This document shows, in pieces, positions 53,881-64,000 of a DNA stretch of 64,000 nt; the stretch's first letter is position 1; every line of letters begins with the position of its first letter. The notes below the pieces were generated by a model that was not told the DNA's origin, made no database searches, and saw nothing but the letters and a program-made list of their open reading frames with translations. The stretch lies in NCBI RefSeq assembly GCF_000004825.1, contig NW_008805085.1, positions 620,001 through 684,000 of the forward strand, written 5' to 3'. The DNA comes from Heterostelium album PN500. Taxonomy: Eukaryota > Evosea > Eumycetozoa > Acytosteliales > Acytosteliaceae. The position numbers were made by a program, and so were the translations under genes.

Positions 53881-55096
53881 ATGGGTGATATTATTAAATC
53901 ATATAATGTATGTTTTAGTTTTTTATAGAAAAGTGTTAGATACAGTTTTTTTTTTAATAAGATTATTAAATAATAACTATTGTAAATAATACTTGTTAAT
54001 TAGAATGAAGAGAATCAAATATTAGGATGTCAACACTACCCTAGGAATTGTATGATCAAAGCAGAGTGCTGTGGTAAATGGTTCGTTTGTAGATTTTGTC
54101 ATAACGAAGCTACTCGTACACACGAGATAGATAGATTCGCAACCAAGATTATTAAATGTATGCTATGTGCAAAAGAACAACCAGTCGGTGAAAAATGTAT
54201 TGGTTGCAACACGGCTTTCGCAACTTACTTTTGTCAACACTGTAAATTCTACGATAGTACACCCAATAAATTGATATTCCATTGCGACGGTTGTAAAATA
54301 TGTAGAGTCGGTAACAAAAATGATTTCAAACATTGCTTTAAATGTAATGTAAGTATCAGTATGATCACTTTCTTCAATCGATCATTCAATCAATCTTACA
54401 TACATCAATATGCTACAGGGTTGTTTAAGTGCTAGTGGATTCGAAAAGCATAAATGTTTAGAGAACAAGTTTGAAAATTGTCCGATTTGTCTAGAGGATA
54501 TGTTTAGTAGTAGAGATCCACCGGTTACACTCAAGTGTGGACATGCACTTCACGAAAGTTGTTATAAATCATTGTTGCAATCAACTCAATCCAATTGTCC
54601 AATCTGTAAAAAGTAAGTACTTATTAAAGAGTGTGAATAAAGATAAAGAGATAGATACTAATATTGTTTTATTTTATTTTTTAGACTTATATATGATGAT
54701 GTAAATTGGTCGAAATTCGATGATATTATTAGAAGACAACCGATGCCAGCAGTCTATAGGGGTTCGACATGCTCTATATTCTGTAATGACTGCGAGGCTC
54801 GATCGATGGACATTGAATTTCATTTCCTTGGTAACAAATGTACAAAGTGTGGCAGCTACAACACTACTATTTTATCAAAGAATATGAAGATCGATGAGAA
54901 TGCAAGAGATGAACCAACTGACAATAACAACAACAACAATAATAATAATGAAGACGGTGAAGATTTAGAAGACGACGACGACGACGAAGATGAAGATGGT
55001 GAAGAATTTAGTTTTGTAGTAGATGAAGAAGATGACGATGATATGGAAGATGAAGAAGAAGAAGATGAGGATAATCAAGATGTTTCAGCAGATTGA
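53881..55096 (+). CDS. rchy1: CHY/RING zinc-finger E3 ubiquitin ligase (RCHY1/Pirh2-like)
   Basis: Exons 53881-53907, 54004-54348, 54419-54612 and 54685-55096 give 325 aa. The first exon encodes only nine residues. Next come the CHY-type zinc fingers (G-C-Q-H-Y-P-R, C-C-G-K-W-F-V-C-R-F-C-H, and the C-x2-C pairs around C-D-G-C-K-I-C-R-V-G). A RING-H2 follows: C-P-I-C-L-E-D, then C-G-H-A-L-H-E-S-C-Y and C-P-I-C-K. A zinc-ribbon F-C-N-D-C, then H-F-L-G-N-K-C-T-K-C-G-S-Y-N-T, completes the Pirh2 layout. The family ubiquitinates regulators such as p53 in animals. The last ~75 residues (Asn run, then almost continuous Asp/Glu) are absent from the animal proteins. Confidence 0.9.
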
Positions 55097-57597
55097 AATA
55101 AATAATACAGAATCAAGTAAATAATATCAAATTCATTTAAACTTCTTATCTTTTAATCTATTTAACATTATTTGTAGCAAACTGTTGTTTCTTCATTTTG
55201 TTTTAAGTCGATCTAATTCTTGTAAAAAGAAGAAGAAGAAGAAAAAAAAGAAGAATTGACCTTATATATTTTTCGATGTAATTATCAAACCACTCACTCT
55301 ATTTGTTTTAGATTTGTTCAAACGTTGTTAATATTATCCGCACAGGTGGACCGTGGTTCTATTCTTATTGTTTTGAATATCCAAAGAAGAAAGATCGTAT
55401 TAAAGGCAGATAAAAAAACAGATATTTTGGTGAAAATCAAGAATCAAAGGGTTTTCCTTGTTGTTTTTGAGAGGTTTGTTTTTTTTTTTCTTTTGTTTTG
55501 TTTTTTGGTTTGCAGATCTCGATTAAAAAATTGGGCACCACAGTATAAAACTTTTGGTAAAACAGCTTTAAAAAAAAAAAAACAATAATTTCAGTTCCAT
55601 GCCAAAGACCGAAGACTTGTGGGTGGAATAGTTTTATTCCTGGTTTTTTTATTTTATTTCTAATTTTACAAAAGCTAATGGAACTTTTAAATCATTTTCA
55701 CCAAAAAGTAAAATAAAAATTTAAAGCAATTTATTATTCTTTTCAAAACTCTCACTCCTCACACAATCAATCAATCATTTATATTATTATTTTATTTACT
55801 TTATCATTATCATCATAAAGAGAGTGCTATTGATTTTAATAATAACTTAACTTGATGTACATTATTAAACTGTAACATTCATATAATTATTGTATCAAAC
55901 AAACCAATTTTAAGCAGATAGAAAACAGATCTAACAGATAGCAAGTGAAGTGAGTGAGAGAGAAATCAAGTGGCACTTGTAATACAACAACAAAACACAA
56001 CACATCAACTTCAATTTAGAGTGAACATCTAATAGTGTCAATAAATCAAATATTAACGCAACTACACAACACAATACACTCAGAAATCATTCCTAACAGT
56101 ATTGGTCGATCCGAACTATTTTTATTTCATTTAGTGGTGTCAATTGTTTTTATTTTTTCACAAGGGAATAGACAACCAACACACAATCAAGTATTTTTGT
56201 GATTCTCATATTATATATAGCACACTCCAAACAACAAACTTCTTAGTTTTAACAACCACAACACAACAAAAAACCACAAACCAACACCCAAGCTGTCAAT
56301 TAATTAATAATTACAAACAACATCCAACATCCTAAAGTATTAAAAACAAAACAAAAAAAATAGAAAAAAAAAAAAATAGTGGCACACCACTACCACCAAT
56401 CAGTTAATAAGTCAATCAAAAAACACACATCAATATTAATTCAATTTAATATTTGTTTGGTTCCAACATTACTTTCCCTCTTATTTATTTTGCATTAAAT
56501 ATATTCAACATTCATCTACCTATACATATATATTTCAATAAATATACCAACAACAGCAACAATAACAACAACTATTTCTACTTGTTATAATCCTTCCTTC
56601 CCTCTACTTTTTTTATCCTACACTTTTTTCCCCTCCAACTACAACCCCTCCACTCCAATTCTCTACTTCTTTTTTTTTATATAGTAATAATAATAAATAT
56701 TTTCATTCACTTTTTTGAATCTATTTATCATCACCAATAGAAGAATAATATAATTCAATATAAACAAATCCTCAAATTTTCATCAGCAAACCAACATCAA
56801 CAATAACAATATATCATTGTTGTCATACCGTTTCCAATTTAAAACAATTTTTTTTTTTTTATCAATAAAAATAGTTTAATATTTGTCAGTTTCAGTTTGA
56901 CTTCAAAAATCAATTTCTCAAAACTCTCTTTGTATTAGTAATCAATATTAATATCTACAATCTCATCATTATTTATTTAGTCCATTCACACCCTCTCTTC
57001 TATTTGTTTCAATTTTTTACTTTAAAACTTTTTCTTCCCTCTTTTCTGACACAAATATAATCACTCCACTGCAGTGTTTAACAATCAAGTCGTCAAGTCT
57101 CTATCAACCATCGATTCCGTTCAACAGTTTAAACACAACACTTGGTACCCAATCACATTCCAACATTTGTAAATTCATTAGAATATCCCAATATATATCA
57201 ACAACATACAATAATAAAAATATAACAACAATCAACAACAATTTCAAATTCAAAAATTCTCTCAGTTATCATTTAATATTGTTTATTCTGTCACTTATAA
57301 CTTTAACCAACACACGTTATTTGTATCACTAAATCACAAAAACAATAAACACACATTTTCAACATCAACACAAAAAGGATAATAATTATCTTAAACCAAT
57401 ACCACATTTAAACAACAGCATCATCATCATCATCAACAACAACAATAACAATAAATAGACAATAATTTCTCTTAGAAAATTAATAATAGTAATAGTAATA
57501 GTAATTTAAAATAGATATAACATAAGTAAATAGTATAGATAAAATAAATATTCACATTAGAAATTGTTTAAAATAGAGTATAAATAATAATAAAATA
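55097..57597. promoter_or_regulatory. 2.5-kb upstream region, plus strand C/A-rich and G-poor
   Basis: Non-coding as far as I can see. From about 55,740 to 57,590 the plus strand is strikingly depleted of G and rich in CA, CAA and CTTCC-type sequence (for example 55980-56060, 56240-56340, 56600-56670, 57180-57450), unlike the symmetric AT-rich gaps elsewhere. This fits a long untranslated leader, or promoter-leader, of the gene at 57598. A frame at 55256-55588 starts at TTG and ends in a Lys run; it is not supported as a gene. Confidence 0.45.
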
Positions 57598-58291
57598 ATG
57601 AGACTTTCACTTTCACAATGGAGAAGAAATTTCCACTCCCATCAACAACAGCAACAGCAGCAACAACAACAACAACAACAAAATGTAAATAATCAAAATA
57701 ATAATGGAAGAACTTCAAATAATGGTCAACTCGAACATTGGCAAAAAAATGATGAAATGGAAGAAGCTGCTCCACAATTGACAGAGAATGAAATGTTAAC
57801 TATTGAAGAATTTATATTTACTTTAAATAGATATGTATGTTCATTTATCTCCTCATTGACACGCTAATATTGATTCATATTAATTCTTTTTATATTCCTA
57901 ATACTATTAGGAAGCAGAAAATGAAAATATACCACAAAACGAACATCATATGATGACTGTCGAGGAATTCATATTGAGCTGCAAAGAACCAAATGTAAAT
58001 TTAATAAATCGATCGGAATCAACCGATATCATACAGGAAGAGGAGCTAATGACAGTAGAAGAATTTATTTATACATCCGAAAGAAGAGATAACTCCAACG
58101 ATATGCTAACAATTGGTGAGTTCATTTCACAATCTAGTCGAAGGTATGTCTATACTCTATTTATTTATTTAAAACTAAAAATATAATATTAATTTTGAAC
58201 TTAAACAAATTGAAATCTTTTTTTTAGAAAAAATCCAATCATTCAAAAAACAACCAACACAACAAGAATGAATGAAATTATTTTTAATTAA
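57598..58291 (+). CDS. Novel protein with four M-T-[IV]-E-E-F-I motifs (~177 aa)
   Basis: Exons 57598-57834, 57911-58143 and 58228-58291 close in frame to 177 aa. An N-terminal basic stretch (R-L-S-L-S-Q-W-R-R-N) is followed by a Gln run and Asn-rich spacer. Then an eight-residue motif occurs four times: M-L-T-I-E-E-F-I, M-M-T-V-E-E-F-I, L-M-T-V-E-E-F-I and M-L-T-I-G-E-F-I. Each is separated by 20-60 polar residues. I know no named domain with this unit; the spacing suggests a disordered protein with repeated short docking helices. It has no membrane segment. The upstream region is unusually long and C/A-rich, consistent with a regulated gene. Confidence 0.72.
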
Positions 58292-58946
58292 ATAAAATAA
58301 ATTAATTTATCTTAAAAAAAAAAATACTAATCCAAATTTTAATTATTTGAAAATTGCAATTAATTTTTATTGGTTTTTTTCATATGTTTGTGAGTGTTCA
58401 TTGCCAAAAAAAATAGAGGACAGAATTTCCCAAAAAAAGATTATTATTTATTTATTTAATTTTTTTCATTGTATTTTATTATTTTTTTTGCTTTGATCTT
58501 ATCTATCATTTCGGTGTCTTTATAAATTAATTTCAATTATTATTTTATATTATTTTTAAAAAACAACTCATCTTATCTGTGTTTATATCAATATTCACTT
58601 AAACACAAAATATAAAATATATATATACTAAATTCATTCACAGACACAGATAAAAATATTTAATCTTGATCTATCTGTGGTTTTTTTTTTTTCAATTACT
58701 ATATCTATATATTTGCGCCATAAATTCATTTCACAATTTGTTTTATGCTATAACAGACAACAAAACTAAAGTCAACTTTTTTTATTTATTTTATAAGTTA
58801 AAGTTAATAATACTGTAAATATTATCATTATCATTATTATTTGTATATAAATTTCGATTGTTATAAAAAAAAGTATGTATCATTATTGCTATTTGTTTTT
58901 ATTTATTTTGATACTAATTATAGATTTTTTTTGATCAATTTAAAGA
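58292..58946. other. AT-rich intergenic region
   Basis: About 655 bases, with T/A homopolymer runs and an AT repeat near 58616-58626. No gene recognised. Confidence 0.35.
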
Positions 58947-59228
58947 ATGTCAAATTCATTGATTGATTTAGATTTCGAGACGACTACATCCAACCCTTCA
59001 CCTCAAACACTACCATTAACTGGAGAAGCTCTTATTGGATACAGTTCACCTAATGCAGGAAGAAAGAAGAAGAGTATTGAAAAAACAAGTGGCGAATCAA
59101 ATATTTTCGACGAATTGGGAATGAATGACCCAACTAAAAAGAGCGAATCCAAACCAGAACCACCAGTTTTAGATAGTTCCTCTGATTGTCTGATCGATTT
59201 TTCATCTCCTCCACTTCCAAAGAAATAG
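58947..59228 (+). CDS. Small acidic protein with clathrin-box-like motifs (93 aa)
   Basis: A single exon from ATG 58947. The protein looks disordered, being rich in Ser, Pro, Lys and Glu. It starts M-S-N-S-L-I-D-L-D-F, where L-I-D-L-D fits the clathrin-box consensus L-[hydrophobic]-x-[hydrophobic]-[D/E]. A second L-I-D-F-S lies near the C-terminus. Between them is N-I-F-D-E-L-G-M-N-D-P. These short motifs are typical of endocytic adaptors or accessory proteins, but consensus matches of this length also occur by chance. No ordered domain, signal or membrane segment is seen. It is flanked by long AT-rich gaps. Confidence 0.6.
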   Translation: MSNSLIDLDFETTTSNPSPQTLPLTGEALIGYSSPNAGRKKKSIEKTSGESNIFDELGMNDPTKKSESKPEPPVLDSSSDCLIDFSSPPLPKK

Positions 59229-60189
59229 AAACTCAATAATATTAAATATTTAATAATAATACTATATTTAAACTTTGTAAATTCAAACTTAATAAAAATG
59301 TATTAATTTAAAGAACAACTATCATTATTAACAATTTTCTTAACTATTAAAAAATATTAAATATTAAATTAAAATTAAATAAAAAACAAATTCAATTAAT
59401 ATTTAATAATTTCATATGTTTCATCATTAACTGTTGATACAAAATTGAATCTATATTGACTTTTTCCTATTTTGAACAGTTTAGATAAACAATAAAACTA
59501 ATTTTAGAATTAAAAAAAAAAGATAAAAAAGTAAGGAAAAACAATGAAATTAACAAAACACCCACATTTGGTAAATTTCCTTTTCTATCGATACACGAAT
59601 ATTGGTAATACTAAATATCTTATCATAATGTATTGGATAGGATCTATCTATTTTATAATGGGTGAAATCATCAACAAAAAGTTTTGAAACTATTGACAAT
59701 CTATTTCTCAGCCAAAGACATCATTCTTTTAAAGGATTTTCAAAAAAAATACCAATATTTAGTTTAGATATTACGAATTTATTTAAATAAAATAAAATAA
59801 ATCTTTAAATTAAAATTTAAACAAGAAAAACTTTTAAAATTAAAGCTAAATATTTAATTAAATATATTTTGATACCGAATAATATTATTTTTTAATAATA
59901 ATAATAAATAATTTATATATATACACAACAATAATTTCAGGTTTTATTTTAATTATTTTTAAAAAATTAATTTTTATTAAATTTAAAGGTAAAATTATAA
60001 TATAATTATAAATATAAATAATAAAGAGATTTTGAAAGAATTAGAAATGAAAATTAAAACATTTTGGATATATTTGGAATTTAGATGAAATAAAAATGAA
60101 TTAGTTTTTTATATATAACAATTCAATAATATTAATATTTTTTATTTTATTTTTTATTATGAATAGTTCCAAAAATAATAAGATAAATA
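59229..60189. other. AT-rich intergenic region
   Basis: About 960 bases of almost pure AT sequence, with short patches of mixed composition near 59560-59740. No open frame with coding character was found. It contains the promoter of the highly codon-biased gene at 60190. Confidence 0.4.
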
Positions 60190-62937
60190 ATGGGAAAAGG
60201 AGATACAGCTAAGACTGAAGTAAGGAACGCTTCAAATGAGATGAAGCATGACTTTGAAGCTTTGTCAAATGATGGCAAGTCAATGGCAACCGATGTTAAG
60301 AAATCGATGGAACACAAAGCCAAAGAGGTCAAGAATGAGGTCAAGAATGCAATGGCACCAAACAAGGAGACAAAGAAGGATATAAATCAAGCAAAGGACA
60401 AGATTGCTGAAGGTGCCACTCAAATGAAGGAAGGTTTGAGGCAAGGCGCTCAATCCATCCAGAAAGACGCTGAAGGCAAGATGGAAGCCGCCAAAGACAA
60501 GATCTCTGACACTGCCTCCAGTATCAAGAAGGATGCAGATGCCAAGGTCGGTGCCGCTAAAGACAAGATTGCTGAGGGTGCCCAAAACTTGAAGGAGGGA
60601 GCTCAGAATCTCAAGAAAGATGCCGAAGTCAAGATGGAGGCTGCCAAGGAGAAGTTTGCTGAGGGCTATGAGTATGCCAAGGAGAAGGTTGCCGAAGGTG
60701 CAGAGAAGTTCAAGAACTTTGTTCCAACACTCGGTCAAGATCCAAATCTCAAGCAGGAATGGTCTGAGCTTGAGAAGAAGGCCAGGAGCGCTGCTGGAAC
60801 TTTCGGTGCTGACATTGGTGGTCCCAAGACTATTGCTTCGGAATCTCAGAATAGTCAATTCAACTACGGCAGAAAATACTTTGGATCGGGATGGCATATC
60901 GATAGACCCACCAGAAACAGTGACCAAGACTTTGTCGATGGTAAACTCGTTCACGATGACTTTGGCAGTGGCAGTTTTGTCATGGTCGAGGAGCTATCTA
61001 AATTCCAACCACTCAGCAGAAACGTCAATGAATCGTTCATTGACAACCGTCGTCACACTGAATTCAAAGGTCCAGAGATGGAAATGATGAGCAAGGGTGG
61101 TTTCGACCGTAGTGACTTTGAAGCTATGCAAAGTGCCGATCTCCACCATGGAATCAGAGATCTCAAGGACTACATTCACCAATCCGGAGGCATAATCCAA
61201 GAGCAAGTCAGCAGAGGTGGAAAGAACTTGGAAAGCCAATTGAATCGTGGAATCGAAGATCTCAAGAAGGGATCGATGTCGTTCCAAGGTGAAGTCCACA
61301 AGAATGCATCGGTTCTCCAAGACCAACTCAACCAAGGAACATTCGAGCTTGAGAACCAAATCCGTCTTGGTACACTCGACCTCCAGGATCAACTCAAGAA
61401 AGACACCCATGCCTTTAAGAAATCAATCAAGCAAGGAGCGTTCGACCTACAAGACAGACTCAATCAAAACACCAGCCAACTTCATGGAAAGATCAACCAA
61501 GAGATTGACAGTATCGCCACCAACGTCCGTGTCACTGAGAACTTTGATGGACTCAGATCAAAGGTCAACAGCGGTATCAAAACAATGGAAGGTGAAGCCG
61601 GTAAACTCCAACACAATCTCGAAGTTGGATCGATCTCGATCGAGAAGAATGCCTCTAATCTCCACAATGAAATTGAATCTGGTCTTGCCAAACTCCGTAA
61701 CGACGCCAAGATTCTCCAAGACAAGGCAGCCATGGGTGTCGGCGGTCTCAAAGAAGAAGCCATCAAGTTGCAATCGGAAGCCGAATACGGTGTCAATAAT
61801 CTCAAGAAGAAAGCATTCGATCTCCAACAACAAGCTCAACATGATCTTGACAACTACCAAGTTCAACTCCGTAAGGAATGGGAGAGCAACTTGAACAAGT
61901 TCAATGACATCCAAGGAAAGATCAACCAAGGCACTGCCGAACTCCACAATCAAGTGCTCAGCGGAACCAAAGACCTACAGGACCAAATCAAGAAGGGTGC
62001 TGCCAACCTTCAGAATCTTGCCAATGTCAGTGGCGACATTCTAGACTCTCACGCCAAGCAGGGTATCGACCTTTTGAACAAGGAGGCACAACAAGGAGTG
62101 AACAGCTTCCAACGTAACCTCAAGTACACTCCACCATCGACCAATGTACAGTTCAATGCCGGTCAAGACCAATGGGGTAGCGGTGAAGGTTGGTTCAGCA
62201 ACTTTATCGGCACCACTCAGAACAAGTTGAACGATCTCTTCAACTACACCAAGGGTCAGAGTGAATACATCGAGGGAAGCACCAGAAACTCGTGGCTCAA
62301 CCTCGAGAGCTGGGGATGGCCAACCAAGAACACATCAGAGTCCTCAGTCACCTACACCAATAGCAGCGTATTCAATCCAAACCTCACTGGTGACTTTATG
62401 CATGAAACACGTGTCGTCGGCGAGAAAGTAAAAGAAGATGCCCAGCGTTTCGGAAATAAACTCAAAGACGAAGCCTACTACGTAAGAGACCAACTCAAGA
62501 GTGACGCCAGCGACGCCAAGTCCAAGACTGAAGGATTCTTCTCCGATGTAAAGGAGAAGACTCAAAACACCTTGGAGTCCATCCAGAGATCCACCAATGA
62601 GACCTACCAAGAATCGATGGATGCCTTGCGTAATCTACCATCCAAACTCGGTGAAGTCAGTGACAACATGGCCAGCGAGACCAACTCAAGCATCCGTAGA
62701 CTCAACAGTGACTTCTGGAACGAGTTTGATCAGTTGAACCACAGAGCCGGTGCTCTCTACGCTGGTATCGGTGGTATTGGTGGTGCCATTGGAAGTAGCT
62801 ACCTCTTTGCCAACACTAAATCTGCTGCTGCTCGTTGGGGTATCATCTTGGGTATGGCTGGTCTTGGTGGATACTATGGATTACATAGACCAATCCAAAG
62901 AAATGAATTGAGAAGAAGACAACATTTCCAAAAGTGA
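60190..62937 (+). CDS. 915-aa amphipathic-helix repeat protein with glycine-rich C-terminal membrane hairpin
   Basis: A single exon. Residues ~1-175 are Lys/Glu/Ala-rich 11-mer-type repeats (A-K-D-K-I-A-E-G-A-Q-N-L-K) resembling LEA and apolipoprotein amphipathic helices. Residues ~310-640 form a second helical array with a period of about 18 and the theme L-Q-D-Q-[LI]-x-x-G-[AT]. The C-terminus has two hydrophobic segments, Y-A-G-I-G-G-I-G-G-A-I-G-S-S-Y and W-G-I-I-L-G-M-A-G-L-G-G-Y-Y-G, then a basic tail. That hairpin plus amphipathic region recalls apolipoprotein O-type MICOS subunits, but the length is far greater and I claim only a resemblance. Codons are strongly biased (AAG, CTC, ACC), implying high expression. 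A desiccation- or lipid-surface-binding function is an alternative. Confidence 0.85.
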   Translation: MGKGDTAKTEVRNASNEMKHDFEALSNDGKSMATDVKKSMEHKAKEVKNEVKNAMAPNKETKKDINQAKDKIAEGATQMKEGLRQGAQSIQKDAEGKMEAAKDKISDTASSIKKDADAKVGAAKDKIAEGAQNLKEGAQNLKKDAEVKMEAAKEKFAEGYEYAKEKVAEGAEKFKNFVPTLGQDPNLKQEWSELEKKARSAAGTFGADIGGPKTIASESQNSQFNYGRKYFGSGWHIDRPTRNSDQDFVDGKLVHDDFGSGSFVMVEELSKFQPLSRNVNESFIDNRRHTEFKGPEMEMMSKGGFDRSDFEAMQSADLHHGIRDLKDYIHQSGGIIQEQVSRGGKNLESQLNRGIEDLKKGSMSFQGEVHKNASVLQDQLNQGTFELENQIRLGTLDLQDQLKKDTHAFKKSIKQGAFDLQDRLNQNTSQLHGKINQEIDSIATNVRVTENFDGLRSKVNSGIKTMEGEAGKLQHNLEVGSISIEKNASNLHNEIESGLAKLRNDAKILQDKAAMGVGGLKEEAIKLQSEAEYGVNNLKKKAFDLQQQAQHDLDNYQVQLRKEWESNLNKFNDIQGKINQGTAELHNQVLSGTKDLQDQIKKGAANLQNLANVSGDILDSHAKQGIDLLNKEAQQGVNSFQRNLKYTPPSTNVQFNAGQDQWGSGEGWFSNFIGTTQNKLNDLFNYTKGQSEYIEGSTRNSWLNLESWGWPTKNTSESSVTYTNSSVFNPNLTGDFMHETRVVGEKVKEDAQRFGNKLKDEAYYVRDQLKSDASDAKSKTEGFFSDVKEKTQNTLESIQRSTNETYQESMDALRNLPSKLGEVSDNMASETNSSIRRLNSDFWNEFDQLNHRAGALYAGIGGIGGAIGSSYLFANTKSAAARWGIILGMAGLGGYYGLHRPIQRNELRRRQHFQK

Positions 62938-63658
62938 TTAAATTGATCATTTAATCAAAAAATAAGTTGTTAAAGACAACAAATCTTCAAAAAAAAAAAA
63001 AAAACTTTAAAAAATTTTTAGTAAATAAAAAAATAAATTTTAATATTAATTTAAGTTAATTAATTATCTCAATCAATCAACCATCATCACATTACCTATA
63101 ACTTAGGCTATAAGTTATTTTTCTCAATAAGTTTTACTAATATTAAATTAAAAAAAATAATTGTGTTTTTGTTTTAAAAAGTTTAAAGAGTTTATTAAAT
63201 TCCTTTTGAGTCAATGTAGATAAAAAGGAAAAAAAGAAATAATTACAAATTGACTACTACTACTATTAGAGTTGTTGTTGTTGAAGGTAAATTGGTTGGG
63301 TTTGTTATTTATACAAGATCGATGCACTATCAATGACTACCAATTTGAAGAAGATATCATCGGATTTATGGAATATTATTATTATTATTTTTAGAAACTT
63401 TCTCTGGATTGATTAATTATTATTATAATAATTAACTAAATTAATTATTATTTTACTACTAATTATTATTACTATTTTAACTCTTTTTCTTTCCTTTCCT
63501 TTCTTTTTTTGTTTTTTTTTTTTTTTTTTTTACTATTAATATTAAAAAAGTTTATAAATTGTTTGTTGATTATTAATTTTTTGTTCCTTTTTTTTTTTCT
63601 TTTTGTTTATAAAATGATTAACTACTATTATTATTATTATTGTTGTTTGTTTATTCTA
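62938..63658. other. Convergent AT-rich intergenic region
   Basis: About 720 bases between the 3' ends of the 915-aa protein gene and a Ras-type gene. Long T runs (around 63513-63530 and 63589-63598) are present. No gene recognised. Confidence 0.35.
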
Positions 63659-64000
63659 TTATAGAATAGTACAATCACCTTTAAGCTTTGAAATGGCACC
63701 CTTAATAGATTTCTTTTCTTTTTTGTTTCTTCCTGGTTCTTTGAGTGATTTCTTGATCTCTCTTACTACATCAAAGAAACATTCGTCGACGTTTTGACGC
63801 TTCTTGGCAGAGGTCTCCAAGAATGGACATCCGAAACTCTTGGCCAACTCTTCACCTTCACCCGCTGTCACCTCTCTCTGATTTTCAAGATCGCATTTGT
63901 TACCAACCAAAACGATTGGAACTCTCTCGTTGTCCTTAACTCTAATAATTTGATCTCTTACTACATTAATCTCTTCAAATGATGTTCTCGATGTTACATC
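63659..64000 (-). CDS. Ras-family small GTPase, C-terminal part (truncated by window end)
   Basis: The last 113 codons of a gene that continues beyond the right edge. It has the G4 motif V-G-N-K-C-D-L, the G5 motif E-T-S-A-K and Ras-type spacing (S-F-E-E-I-N, then R-V-K-D-N-E-R-V-P-I). A Lys-rich hypervariable region (K-K-E-K-K-S) is followed by a terminal C-T-I-L CAAX box, whose final Leu predicts geranylgeranylation. R-E-I-K-K-S-L-K-E-P is typical of dictyostelid Ras proteins. Which Ras it is cannot be decided without the N-terminal switch regions. No intron lies in the visible part. Confidence 0.93.
   Translation of the reverse strand, partial: DVTSRTSFEEINVVRDQIIRVKDNERVPIVLVGNKCDLENQREVTAGEGEELAKSFGCPFLETSAKKRQNVDECFFDVVREIKKSLKEPGRNKKEKKSIKGAISKLKGDCTIL

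Noticed and set aside
55256-55588. Plus-strand frame of 110 codons upstream of the motif-repeat gene
   Set aside because: It starts at TTG and ends in a poly-Lys run; no conserved motif or splice evidence.
60190-61900. Possible bacterial-surface or collagen-like repeat protein
   Set aside because: The repeats are amphipathic helical 11- and ~18-mers without Gly-X-Y or secretion signals.

Overview
The window looks like nuclear DNA of a dictyostelid social amoeba. The evidence is very AT-rich intergenic DNA with long A/T runs, short GT..AG introns (mostly GTAAGT or GTATGT donors), long Asn/Gln/Thr homopolymer tracts inside coding regions, and three F-box/FNIP-repeat proteins, a family expanded in dictyostelids. 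PA2-like ankyrin proteins, B-box/kelch-like proteins and a bacterial-type polyphosphate kinase point the same way. I cannot fix the species. No rRNA, tRNA, CRISPR or intact transposon was recognised.

Layout. 0-9 kb: two small spliced genes, kynurenine 3-monooxygenase, a mitochondrial release factor, an unassigned 529-aa protein and F-box/FNIP gene 1. 9-16 kb: member A1 of an unrecognised ~600-aa family, a decayed piggyBac-like transposase with a perfect 23-bp inverted repeat beside it, a Ulp1-like gene whose catalytic Cys is Ser, and family member B1. 16-31 kb: AtuA/DUF1446 protein, PP2A-type phosphatase, TBC1D20-like Rab GAP, WDR13-like protein, ankyrin-like protein and B-box protein. 31-38 kb: A2 and B2 as a divergent pair, a protein-kinase C-terminal fragment and F-box/FNIP gene 2. 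38-55 kb: F-box protein, polyphosphate kinase, TMEM147, SF1/BBP, MOB1, mitochondrial carrier, F-box/FNIP gene 3 and a CHY/RING ubiquitin ligase. 55-64 kb: a protein with four copies of an M-T-[IV]-E-E-F-I motif behind an unusually long C/A-rich upstream region, a small protein with clathrin-box-like motifs, a 915-aa amphipathic-helix protein with a glycine-rich C-terminal hairpin, and the 3' end of a Ras-type GTPase.

Most genes are unrelated housekeeping functions and do not form a pathway. The strongest candidate for something undescribed is the four-gene A/B family (A1 9223-11010, B1 14074-15894, A2 31144-32937, B2 33513-35312). All four share an N-terminal helical region. Only the A proteins carry a strongly hydrophobic C-terminal hairpin, which resembles in pattern those of bacterial pore-forming type VI effectors. 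Each A lies near a B and an F-box/FNIP gene, and parts of the copies are almost identical at the nucleotide level, suggesting recent duplication or gene conversion.

Exon boundaries were worked out by hand from splice signals and reading-frame continuity. Frame sums close exactly for every spliced model given. The least certain junctions are in the Ulp1-like gene (intron after 12786) and the first intron of F-box/FNIP gene 2.
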